A stretch of DNA of 9,019 nt, from NCBI GenBank assembly GCA_003554005.1, contig PWEU01000035.1:1-9019 (forward strand), in the 5' to 3' direction. Made by a program: the position numbers and the translations under genes. The notes under the pieces were generated by a model. The model saw only the letters and a program-made list of their open reading frames with translations. It was not told the origin of the DNA and did no database searches. The DNA is from Nitriliruptoraceae bacterium. GTDB lineage: Bacteria; Actinomycetota; Nitriliruptoria; Nitriliruptorales; Nitriliruptoraceae. Shown here in pieces: positions 1 through 6,245 of this stretch. The stretch's first letter is position 1, and every line of letters starts with the position of its first letter.

Positions 1-278
1 ACGTCGGGGTGGCGATCGGCCGCGTCGTCGAGCAGAGGACCCTCTGCTGCGCAGTAGGGTCAGGTGAAGGAGCCGAACTCGACCACCACGCTGCGGCGCT
101 TCCAGATCGAGGACAGCGCGAGGCGTTCGCCGGTGTCCAGGCTGGTGGCGACGATGTCGGGCGCGTGCTCGCCCACGTGCAGCAGGTTCGGCCACGCGGC
201 GAACTCGTGGACGTCCGCGCCCGTCGCGACGTAGCCGTCGAACGTCGGGTAGTTGTAGGCCTCGAGCGCCGTCGTCAT
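1..278 (-). CDS. Deiodinase-like thioredoxin-fold selenoprotein, 5' part; in-frame TGA read as selenocysteine
   Basis: Starts at ATG 278-276, with GGAGG (284-288) five bases upstream, and runs off the left edge. The first 72 residues contain EHAPDIVATSLDTG (about 37-50), then LSSIWKRR and VVVEFGSFT. This is the usual entry to a redoxin/deiodinase fold: a 'G..APD' strand, a 'LSS.W' strand, then the active-site strand. The next codon is TGA (62-60), followed in frame by PYCAAEGPLL and DDAADRHPD with no further stop. Deiodinases have FGSCT-Sec-PPF at this point, so residue 73 is best read as Sec, giving a U-P-Y-C redox pair (Sec73, Cys76). A SECIS-like hairpin follows the TGA. A thiol/selenol redox role in the cytoplasm is inferred; the substrate is unknown, and iodothyronine is not implied. 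No signal peptide is seen. Alternative: a Cys-to-stop mutation leaving a 72-aa pseudogene. Confidence 0.75.
31..62 (-). promoter_or_regulatory. Sec UGA codon with bacterial SECIS-like hairpin
   Basis: On the minus strand the TGA at 62-60 is followed by 11 bases and then AGCAGAGGGTCCTCTGCT (48-31). This is a perfect inverted repeat: 7-bp stem AGCAGAG/CTCTGCT with GGTC as apical loop; the loop's outer G and C could also pair. The loop GGTC occupies bases +19 to +22 after the TGA. From memory, the E. coli fdhF SECIS also starts its stem after 11 bases and shows GGUC at +19 to +22, where SelB recognises the loop G and U. The bulged U of the E. coli stem is not present. Bacterial SECIS elements lie inside the coding region, as here. 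Confidence 0.65.
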
Positions 279-310
279 CGTTGCCTCCGTGCTCCTGGTG
301 GCCCGCGGGC

Positions 311-316
311 AGCATA
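311..316 (-). promoter_or_regulatory. Possible -10 box for the selenoprotein gene
   Basis: TATGCT on the minus strand lies 32 bases before the ATG at 278, in the 140-base gap after the acyltransferase stop. It differs from TATAAT at two positions. I see no convincing -35 box at the right distance, so this rests on one short motif in GC-rich DNA. The gap suggests the gene may have its own transcript rather than depend on the acyltransferase. Confidence 0.22.
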
Positions 317-418
317 GGACCCGCAGCCTGGGACAGGGCACGCATCGCGCTGCCGCCGTCGTCGCCTGCCAACACCCCAGGTGCCACGTCGTCTCGGCCG
401 GCCAGTTCGTGGAGCGCC

Positions 419-1768
419 TCACCGGGAACCGGCGGCGGTGAGGCGATCGCCGACGACCCCGAGGGCGCCCAGCCCCACGGCGAGCGGGACCAGGGCGGGC
501 AGCGGCAGGCGCAGCGGCATGGCGGGATCGGAGACACCGGCGACGACGAGCCAGCCCACGCCACCGGCGGACAGCGCCACACCGAGTCCGGCGAGTGCCG
601 CCGCCGGGCGCGGCGCGAGCCCGGTGGGGCGCGGGGGCGGTGGCGCTTCGAACCGGCCGACGAGCGCGACGAGCCCCCCGAGCACCGCCGCGCAGAGCAG
701 GAGCCACAGTGGCCGGGTCGTCCACCACCGTCCGTCGACCCGCTCGGGCAGCGGCCACACCCCGGTGAGGATCGTCGCGTTGGCGACGACGAGCATCGCG
801 GTCTGGTGCCACAGGTAGATCGTCATGAGTCGGCCGCCGGGCAGCGCCACCGCGGTCCAGAGGCGTCGGTCCTGGAGCCAGGCGGTCACGCGGTCACGGG
901 CGAGCAGGGCCACCGAGAGCTGGCACAGTCCGAGTGCGACGAGCGCCGCGCTCGGCGGGTTGAGGTTGTTCGGCAGGTCGGTGCCGGCGATCGGGACCAT
1001 CGTCAGCGGGTAGGGACCGGGGCCGATCATCACCACCAGCGCGACGGCCCCGGTGAGGCCGATCGCGAGCTGCTGCCGGGGGCTGTCCGGGAGTCGGTCG
1101 TCGGCCCAGAGGTAGCCGAGCTGGTGCAGGAGCACGTAGACGGGCAGGTAGTTGACCGCGCCGACGGCGGGTTGTCCCAGAATCGTCACCCAATCGGCGA
1201 GCGGGCCGAAGCGCAGCACGTCGACGCCGACGGCCACGACGGCGCAGGCGGCGATGAGCCACAGCCCGCCGGCCCACTCGTGCAGCCGCAGCGTCACCGG
1301 CGTCAGGGCGGTGACCAGCAGGTAGGCGGCGAGGAACCAGACCGGAGTGAGCGCGCTGTCGGGGTCGAGGACCATCGCGTCCTCGCCGGCGGTGGCACCG
1401 AGGACCGCCCCGATCGCGAGCCACAGCGCGAGCAGCGGCAGCAGGGGCCGCAGCAGCCGTCGGCTCCGTCGTCGCAGCCAGTCGGCGGCGGGTTCGCCCT
1501 CCTCGCGGGCCCGCCGCCAGCTCGGCGCGTTGAGTGCGCCCCCGACCAGGAAGAAGATCGGCATGACGTTGAACAGCAGCGTCGCCCACTGGGTGACCGG
1601 GACGGCCTCGAGGAGGTAGCCCTCGGCGACCTCGCCGTTCTCGGCGGTGAACACCCGCACCAGCCAGTGGCCGAGGACGACGAGGAGGATGCTCGCGACG
1701 CGGAGGAGATCGAGGTAGCGGTCGCGGGTCGCCGGCGTCTGCTCCTCGATCCGCTGCGCGAGGCTCAT
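419..1768 (-). CDS. Acyltransferase 3 family membrane protein
   Basis: A 449-aa integral membrane protein with about ten hydrophobic segments. The N-terminus has the family hallmark: RYLDLLRVASILLVVLGHW, with the conserved His at about 34. It continues with NVMPIFFLVGGALNAPSW (about 67-84) and a basic RRRSRRLLRPLLPL stretch (about 100-113), all typical of Acyl_transf_3 (PF01757). Members move acyl groups, often acetyl or succinyl, onto sugars, lipids or polyketides at the cytoplasmic membrane; the acceptor here cannot be read from sequence. A Pro-rich cytoplasmic loop (APPPPRPTG) precedes the last helices, and length is normal. The ATG has a modest AGGA about five bases upstream. It stands apart from its neighbours (gaps of 208 and 140 bases), so no operon partner suggests a substrate. 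Confidence 0.88.
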   Translation of the reverse strand: MSLAQRIEEQTPATRDRYLDLLRVASILLVVLGHWLVRVFTAENGEVAEGYLLEAVPVTQWATLLFNVMPIFFLVGGALNAPSWRRAREEGEPAADWLRRRSRRLLRPLLPLLALWLAIGAVLGATAGEDAMVLDPDSALTPVWFLAAYLLVTALTPVTLRLHEWAGGLWLIAACAVVAVGVDVLRFGPLADWVTILGQPAVGAVNYLPVYVLLHQLGYLWADDRLPDSPRQQLAIGLTGAVALVVMIGPGPYPLTMVPIAGTDLPNNLNPPSAALVALGLCQLSVALLARDRVTAWLQDRRLWTAVALPGGRLMTIYLWHQTAMLVVANATILTGVWPLPERVDGRWWTTRPLWLLLCAAVLGGLVALVGRFEAPPPPRPTGLAPRPAAALAGLGVALSAGGVGWLVVAGVSDPAMPLRLPLPALVPLAVGLGALGVVGDRLTAAGSR

Positions 1769-1860
1769 CGGGGTCCTGCAGCTCGACTACGCGTTGCTGT
1801 GACTGGAGAGGTACCTGGTGGAGCTCTGGTCCGGGCCTGCCACGGTACCCACGGTCGGAG

Positions 1861-1896
1861 GAGGGCCCTCGGGCCGATGTGTCCCCGTGGACGGGG
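1861..1896. other. Intergenic palindrome and GC hairpin between two minus-strand genes
   Basis: The 208-base gap 1769-1976 separates the methionine-rich membrane protein's stop from the acyltransferase start. It holds a perfect 10-bp palindrome GAGGGCCCTC (1861-1870) and a short hairpin CCCCG-TGGA-CGGGG (1883-1896). The hairpin could end transcription of the membrane-protein gene, but no T-run follows, so a factor-independent terminator is doubtful. No good promoter for the acyltransferase was found here. Confidence 0.25.
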
Positions 1897-1976
1897 TGAG
1901 AACGATGTCCCGGTGCTCACCTCAGCGGGCGGGAGCACAGGGCGAGCACCTGCCGGTCGCCACCGCCATCGGTGCG

Positions 1977-2408
1977 TCAGCCACGGGCCCCGACCTGTTG
2001 TCGGGAGCTCGCGAGCCACTGGTAGACCAGCCCGGTGATGATGCCGTACAGGACGTGCCCCATCAGACTCATGAGCTGCGGTTCACCGATGACGAGAGGG
2101 GTCATGCCCATCATGAGCGGCATCGCCAGCAGCGCACCGACGACCCACACGACGACGCCGTAGATCACCCCGATGCCCGCCGCCCGGCCGGCACTGGAGG
2201 CCTGCCAGCCACCGACCAGCGCGAACCCGGCGCCGAAGGCAGCCGAGATCCCCATGTGGACCACCCAGCCGACGGCGACACTGCCCGAGTCCACGAGCCC
2301 GGCCACCATCTCCATCATGCCCATCGCGGTCATCAGGATGCCGAAAGCGACACCTCCGGCGAGTCCTCCTACGACACCTGCGGTCAAGGGGCGTGCGTTC
2401 GACTCCAT
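1977..2408 (-). CDS. Methionine-rich four-helix membrane protein, function unknown
   Basis: 143 aa. The ATG at 2408-2406 is chosen because GGAGG (2418-2422) lies nine bases upstream and the hydrophobic body begins soon after; longer versions of this frame add only non-coding-like residues. Four predicted membrane segments fall at about 10-35, 44-70, 77-104 and 113-133. Thirteen methionines (9%) cluster in helix 1 (MTAMGMMEM, 26-34), helix 3 (MPLMMGM, 96-102) and before helix 4 (MSLMGH, 113-118); a His also sits in helix 2 (GWVVHMG). The pattern recalls a family of short uncharacterised bacterial and archaeal membrane proteins (possibly DUF6789), which I could not confirm. Metal binding through Met/His is possible but speculative. 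It ends in a short polar cytoplasmic-looking tail (ASSRQQVGARG). Confidence 0.75.
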   Translation of the reverse strand: MESNARPLTAGVVGGLAGGVAFGILMTAMGMMEMVAGLVDSGSVAVGWVVHMGISAAFGAGFALVGGWQASSAGRAAGIGVIYGVVVWVVGALLAMPLMMGMTPLVIGEPQLMSLMGHVLYGIITGLVYQWLASSRQQVGARG

Positions 2409-2442
2409 CGCGTCGTTCCTCCAAGGGATCGTGGTCGGGGAG

Positions 2443-2652
2443 TCATGGCAACACGCAGCGCCCCCAGGGTCTTCCCGTCGTGATCGCTCCCGCACACCGC
2501 TGCGCGGTCTCCAGGAGCGTCCCTGCTGCGAAGGACGGCGCCACGCTGAGGCCGAGCCGCCGGTACCCCGCAGGGAGCACGGCGATGTCCGCGGCGGCCA
2601 GCGCACCGACCACCTCGGGCGCCGTCAGCGCCAGCGTGGCGACCTGGACCAT
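2443..2652 (-). CDS. Possible small protein, 69 aa, unrecognised
   Basis: An open frame upstream of the membrane-protein gene and separated from it by 34 bases. The first 50 codons end in G or C in all but four cases, while the second positions are mixed. That is the signature of real coding in this genome, and the other frames here lack it. The product is mildly hydrophobic and Ala-rich, with stretches such as APEVVGALAAADIAVLPAGY and SVAPSFAAGTLLETA. I do not recognise a family. The start is uncertain: ATG 2652-2650 has only AGGGA about 12 bases upstream. The last dozen codons look less like coding sequence. It may therefore be a small gene or the remnant of a larger one. Confidence 0.38.
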   Translation of the reverse strand: MVQVATLALTAPEVVGALAAADIAVLPAGYRRLGLSVAPSFAAGTLLETAQRCAGAITTGRPWGRCVLP

Positions 2653-2754
2653 CGGCGGTGCCGTCCCTGCCGGGGCATCCGTCGGTCTCCGGGTCGGCCC
2701 CCGACGCCGACCGCCGGGCCAGATGGAAGCCCTGGGTCTGTCCACAGGTTGCCC

Positions 2755-2812
2755 AGAGGTGTGGCCGGCACGTTCCCGATCCGACGCATCCCCACCCACC
2801 TGGCACACCTCT
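2755..2812. repeat. 9-bp inverted repeat upstream of gnd
   Basis: AGAGGTGTG (2755-2763) and its exact reverse complement CACACCTCT (2804-2812) are separated by 40 bases. The right arm ends 36 bases before the gnd ATG. This divergent region (2653-2848) should hold the promoter of the pentose-phosphate operon, but no convincing -35/-10 pair was found. The arms could be two halves of a regulator site or fold as a leader stem with a large loop. Role inferred from position only. Confidence 0.3.
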
Positions 2813-2848
2813 TCCGAACTGCCACCCCACCACGGCAAGGAGCATCCC

Positions 2849-3721
2849 ATGAAGCTCGGCATGATCGGACTCGGCAAGATGGGCGGCAACATGGCCGCGC
2901 GACTTCGGCGCCACGGCCACGAGGTGGTCGGTTTCGACCGCGACCCCGACGTCCGCGACGTCGACTCGCTCGAGGAGCTCGTCGCCGCGCTGACCGGCGA
3001 GGCGCGCCGCATCGTGTGGGGGATGGTGCCCTCCGGCGCACCGACCGCTGACACGATCACCGCGCTCTCGGAGCTCCTCGAGGCCGGCGACCTCGTGATC
3101 GATGGCGGCAACTCGAACTTCCGCCACTCCCAGGCCCACGGCGCCGAGCTCGCCACCCGCGGGGTCGGCTTCGTCGACGCCGGGGTCAGCGGTGGGGGGT
3201 GGGGGCTCGACGAGGGGTACTGCATCATGGCCGGCGGCGGAGCCGAGGACATCACCGATCTCAGTGCCGTCTTCGCTGCGTTGGTCACCGATGACGGGTT
3301 CGCCCACGTGGGACCCGTCGGCGCCGGGCACTACACCAAGATGGTCCACAACGGCGTCGAGTACGGGATGATGCAGAGCTTCGCCGAGGGCTACGAGCTG
3401 CTCGCGGCCAGCGATGTCGACATCGACCTGCCCGCTGCGCTCGAGGTGTGGCGGCACGGTTCGGTGGTGCGCTCCTGGCTGCTGGACCTGTTCGCCGCAG
3501 CGGTCCGCGACGACCCCAACCTCGACAGCGTGAGGGGATGGGCGGAGGACTCCGGCGAGGGCCGCTGGACCGTCGAGCAGGCGATCGAGCTGGCCGTGCC
3601 GGCACCGGCGATCACCGCCGCGCTGTTCGCCCGCTTCTCCTCCCGCCAGGACGACGCGCCGGCGATGAAGGCGATCGCCATCATGCGCAACGCCTTCGGT
3701 GGCCACGAGGTGCGGTCGTGA
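2849..3721 (+). CDS. gnd: 6-phosphogluconate dehydrogenase, decarboxylating, short type
   Basis: Oxidatively decarboxylates 6-phosphogluconate to ribulose 5-phosphate in the cytoplasm. At 290 aa it belongs to the short (about 300 aa) class rather than the 470-aa enterobacterial class. Seen in order: Rossmann motif GLGKMGGNMA (7-16); FDRD (29-32) ending the second strand, where an acidic residue usually favours NAD over NADP; DGGNSNF (85-91); the substrate loop VDAGVSGGGWGLDEGY (109-124); GHYTKMVHNGVEYG (160-173) with catalytic Lys164; and the C-terminal SSRQDDAPAMKAIAIMRNAFGGH. AAGGAG (2837-2842) lies six bases before the ATG. It opens the operon, and its TGA overlaps the GTG of zwf by four bases (GTGA), which suggests translational coupling. 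NAD preference is inferred, not tested. Confidence 0.93.
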   Translation: MKLGMIGLGKMGGNMAARLRRHGHEVVGFDRDPDVRDVDSLEELVAALTGEARRIVWGMVPSGAPTADTITALSELLEAGDLVIDGGNSNFRHSQAHGAELATRGVGFVDAGVSGGGWGLDEGYCIMAGGGAEDITDLSAVFAALVTDDGFAHVGPVGAGHYTKMVHNGVEYGMMQSFAEGYELLAASDVDIDLPAALEVWRHGSVVRSWLLDLFAAAVRDDPNLDSVRGWAEDSGEGRWTVEQAIELAVPAPAITAALFARFSSRQDDAPAMKAIAIMRNAFGGHEVRS

Positions 3722-5121
3722 CGGGCCGCTCCGACGCGCTGGGGCTGTTCGGCGGCACCGGCGATCTGGCCCAGCGCAAGCTCTACCCGGCGTTGTACGA
3801 GCTGGCCCGCGCCGGCCGACTCCCGGGCCGTGTGGTGGCGGTGGCCGGCTCCGAGGGGACGCGTGCTGAGCTCACGACGCGGGTGGAGGCCTCGATCGAG
3901 CGTTTCGGCGGTGGCGCCCACGACCCGACCGCGCTGGCGCAGTTGCTCGAGGCGCTGGACTACGTCGCCGGGGACTACCGCGACGCGGCCACCTTCGACC
4001 AGCTCGCCACCGCACTTCGGGACAGCGAGCGGCCCCTGCTCTACCTCGCCATCCCTCCGAGCCTGTTCGAGACCGTCACCGCAGGCCTGGCCCGCGCAGG
4101 CGTCGCCGAGCGCGGCCGGGTGGTCCTCGAGAAACCCTTCGGTCGCGACCTGGCCTCGGCCCGGGAGCTCAACCGGTGCGTGCTCGAGGCCTTCGACGAG
4201 TCGTCGGTGTTCCGCATCGACCACTTCCTCGGCAAGGACCAGGTGCTGGACGTGCTGGTGTTCCGGCTCGCCAACTCCCTGCTGGAGCCGGCCTGGAACC
4301 GCCACCACATCGCCAGCGTGCAGATCACGATGGCCGAGTCCCTGGACGTGGAGGGCCGGGGCGCCTTCTACGACGAGGTGGGCACGCTGCGCGACGTGGT
4401 GCAGAACCATCTGCTGCAGGTGCTGACCCTGGTCGCGATGGAACCACCGGTGGACACCAGCGCGGACGCGCTGCGCGACGAGAAGGTCAAGGTGCTGCGC
4501 GCCATCCCCTCCCTCGAGCCGGAGCAGCTGGTCCGTGGTCAGTACGTCGGCTACCGCGACGAGGACGGCGTGGCGCCCGACTCCGAGGTGGAGACCTACG
4601 TGGTCCTGACCACCACGATCGAGTCGTGGCGGTGGGCGGGCGTGCCGTTCTCGATCCGGGCCGGCAAGGCCCTGGCGGCCACCGCCACCGAGGTGGTGGT
4701 CGAGTTCCAGCGGCCGCCGCTGCAGTTCTTCACCCGCTGCGATGCACCCCCACCGGCGCCGAACCGGCTGCGGTTCCAGATCAAGCCGGGCGGCGAGGTC
4801 GGTCTGCAGGTCCAGATCAAGGCCCCCGGCGGGGAGATGGTCAGCCACCCGGTGGAGCTCTCCTACCGCTACGACGACCGGGTGGAGGGCGCCCGGGAGG
4901 AGGCCTACGCGCGCCTGCTCGACGACGCCCTCGACGGCAACCAGCGGCTGTTCGCCCGCGCCGACGGCGTCGAGGAGGCCTGGCGGGTCGTCGGGCCGGT
5001 GCTCGACAGCCTCGAACCGGTCCATCCCTACGAGCGTGGCACCTGGGGACCCGAGGAGGCCGACCAGCTGCTGCCCGAGGGTGGCACCTGGCACGTCCCG
5101 GAGGTCGCGAGCGATGGGTGA
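3718..5121 (+). CDS. zwf: Glucose-6-phosphate dehydrogenase
   Basis: Catalyses the first oxidative pentose-phosphate step, glucose 6-phosphate to 6-phosphogluconolactone with reduction of NAD(P). The 467-aa product shows all landmarks: nucleotide-binding GGTGDLAQRKLYPALY (12-27), EKPFG (138-142), the active-site RIDHFLGK (166-173), RDVVQNH (225-231) whose last His is the expected catalytic base, and KVKVLRAI (256-263). It is slightly shorter than the usual 480-510 aa, mostly by a compact N-terminus. The GTG start at 3718 is chosen because GAGG lies seven bases upstream and GGTGDLA then sits close to the N-terminus, as in the family; earlier in-frame codons overlap gnd. The 3' end overlaps the next small frame by eight bases. 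No opcA partner gene is present in the window, although OpcA often accompanies actinobacterial zwf. Confidence 0.95.
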   Translation: MTGRSDALGLFGGTGDLAQRKLYPALYELARAGRLPGRVVAVAGSEGTRAELTTRVEASIERFGGGAHDPTALAQLLEALDYVAGDYRDAATFDQLATALRDSERPLLYLAIPPSLFETVTAGLARAGVAERGRVVLEKPFGRDLASARELNRCVLEAFDESSVFRIDHFLGKDQVLDVLVFRLANSLLEPAWNRHHIASVQITMAESLDVEGRGAFYDEVGTLRDVVQNHLLQVLTLVAMEPPVDTSADALRDEKVKVLRAIPSLEPEQLVRGQYVGYRDEDGVAPDSEVETYVVLTTTIESWRWAGVPFSIRAGKALAATATEVVVEFQRPPLQFFTRCDAPPPAPNRLRFQIKPGGEVGLQVQIKAPGGEMVSHPVELSYRYDDRVEGAREEAYARLLDDALDGNQRLFARADGVEEAWRVVGPVLDSLEPVHPYERGTWGPEEADQLLPEGGTWHVPEVASDG

Positions 5122-5272
5122 CCCCCTGGCCGTCGATCTCGGCGGCACCAACGTCCGCGCCGCGGTGATCGGCGTCCCCGGCCGCATCGACCGCACCTCA
5201 GGCGCGCTCGAGCTCGCGCCCAACCTCCCGCCCCACTGGCCACAGGCCCCCCGCGACGGCCGGCACGCATGA
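5114..5272 (+). pseudogene. Glucokinase (ROK family) remnant, 52 aa, still open between zwf and pgl
   Basis: Starts MGDPLAVDLGGTNVRAAVIG, whose DLGGTN is the ATP-phosphate motif at the N-terminus of ROK glucokinases. The sequence then passes directly to VPGRIDRTSGALELAPNLPP, which in full glucokinases lies some 60-70 residues later (pattern 'GvpGpvd...G.l..aPNLP.w'). The rest of the enzyme, including the catalytic Asp region and zinc motif, is missing. This looks like an internal in-frame deletion plus loss of the C-terminus, and the product cannot be an active kinase. Its signals are intact: GGAGGT (5100-5105) lies eight bases before the ATG, it overlaps the zwf end by eight bases, and its stop overlaps the pgl start as ATGA. 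It may persist because it carries ribosomes into pgl. An assembly deletion is the main alternative. Confidence 0.7.
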
Positions 5273-5997
5273 GGCTCGAGGTGCTCGACACCCCGGACGC
5301 CCTGGCCGAGCGCGGCGCGGACGTGCTCGCCGGGGCGCTCCGCGACGCGATCGCGGGGCGTGGCCGTGCGACCCTGGCCGTCTCCGGAGGGCGCACCCCC
5401 GGCGCGATGCTGGCAGCCCTGGCCCGACGCGAGGTGGCCTGGGAGCTCGTCCACGTGCTCCAGGTCGACGAGCGCATCGCCCCCGACGGCCATCCGGAGC
5501 GCAACCTCCTCCTGCTGCGTCGCAGCCTGCTCGATCGGCTGGCGGGACCCGCGCCGGAGCTCCACGCGATGCCGGTCACCGCTGCGGACCCCGACGACGC
5601 CGCCGCCCGCTACGCCGACCTGCTGGTCGCTCTGGTGGGCGCCCCGCCGGTGCTCGACGTCGTCCAACTCGGGATGGGTCCTGACGGGCACACCGCGTCC
5701 CTGGTGCCCGACGATCCCGTCCTCGACCTCACCGATCGCGAAGTCGCCGTGACGCAGGCCTACCAGGGGCGTCGGCGGCTGACCTGCACCTTCCCGCTGC
5801 TGGCCCGGGCACGCCAGCGGGTGTGGCTGGTCAGCGGTGCGGCCAAGGCGCCGGCGCTGGCCCGCGTGCACGCCGGTGACCGCTCGTTGCCCGCCGCCCG
5901 CCTGCCGCTGCAGGACTCGCACTGGCTCCTGGATCGTGCCGCCGCTGCCGAGCTCGACCGACCCCGAGCGCCGATGCCCGAGGAGGAACGACCATGA
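5269..5997 (+). CDS. pgl: 6-phosphogluconolactonase
   Basis: Hydrolyses 6-phosphogluconolactone to 6-phosphogluconate, between the Zwf and Gnd steps. The 242-aa length is normal for the family. Motifs: AVSGGRTPGAML (37-48), the phosphate loop; LQVDER (64-69); GHPERN (74-79); and LGMGPDGHTASLVP (134-147), which holds the catalytic Asp-Gly-His of the Pgl/DevB family. The start codon sits in an ATGA overlap with the glucokinase remnant, and the bases just before it (CGGCCGGCACGC) offer no good ribosome-binding site. Translation therefore probably depends on ribosomes ending on the remnant. Its own 3' end carries AGGAGG (5981-5986), the binding site for the next frame. The Pro/Glu-rich tail is unremarkable. 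Confidence 0.93.
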   Translation: MRLEVLDTPDALAERGADVLAGALRDAIAGRGRATLAVSGGRTPGAMLAALARREVAWELVHVLQVDERIAPDGHPERNLLLLRRSLLDRLAGPAPELHAMPVTAADPDDAAARYADLLVALVGAPPVLDVVQLGMGPDGHTASLVPDDPVLDLTDREVAVTQAYQGRRRLTCTFPLLARARQRVWLVSGAAKAPALARVHAGDRSLPAARLPLQDSHWLLDRAAAAELDRPRAPMPEEERP

Positions 5998-6227
5998 GCA
6001 GGTTCACCGATCCTGTCCTGCGCGACGACGTCGTCGCCGTCGCCCACGGAACGCCCCGGCTCCAGCCCCCCGGGCCGGAGCACGACGCGGTCGCACGAGT
6101 TCGCCGACAGGTGGTCGCCCTCGACCGGTTCGGGGCTTCCGGCGCCGCCGAGGCGCTCTACCAGCACTTCCAGCTCACGGCGGAGGTGGTGGCGGACCGG
6201 GTCCGTACGCTCGTTGGCGGCCACTGA
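5994..6227 (+). pseudogene. 77-aa frame with a transketolase-like C-terminus (tkt remnant)
   Basis: Begins in an ATGA overlap with pgl, with a strong AGGAGG (5981-5986) seven bases before the ATG. The last 35 or so residues, VVALDRFGASGAAEALYQHF and QLTAEVVADRVRTLV, match the end of transketolases (compare 'FGESAPAELLFEEFG' and 'T.dnVV.kakeLL' of E. coli TktA). The preceding 40 residues (MSRFTDPVLRDDVVAVAHGT and a Pro-rich stretch) are not recognised and may be the authentic N-terminus of the lost gene joined by deletion. The thiamine-diphosphate and pyrimidine-binding domains are absent, so it cannot be an active transketolase. It could be a translated small protein of other function. The full-length gene would have fitted the pathway. 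Confidence 0.55.
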
Positions 6228-6245
6228 ACGACTGGAGGTCACCCG

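Noticed and set aside
60..278. A complete 72-aa protein ending at the TGA
   Set aside because: The stop falls in the middle of the redox active site, immediately before PYC. The open downstream frame and SECIS-like hairpin make readthrough as selenocysteine the better explanation.
281..2038. A 585-codon open frame on the plus strand opposite the acyltransferase
   Set aside because: It is a mirror of the acyltransferase gene on the other strand; low-complexity Arg/Gly/Glu/Gln content and no ribosome-binding site.
2740..2748. DnaA-box-like GTCCACAGG-type sequence upstream of gnd
   Set aside because: Only a partial match to TTATCCACA, a single copy, and no AT-rich region or dnaA/dnaN genes nearby, so no origin is supported.
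3391..5922. A very long open frame (843 codons) on the minus strand opposite gnd, zwf and pgl
   Set aside because: It is antisense to three well-identified enzymes. Its composition (many Gln, His, Arg, Gly) is the usual mirror of GC-rich coding DNA, and it shows no domain of its own.
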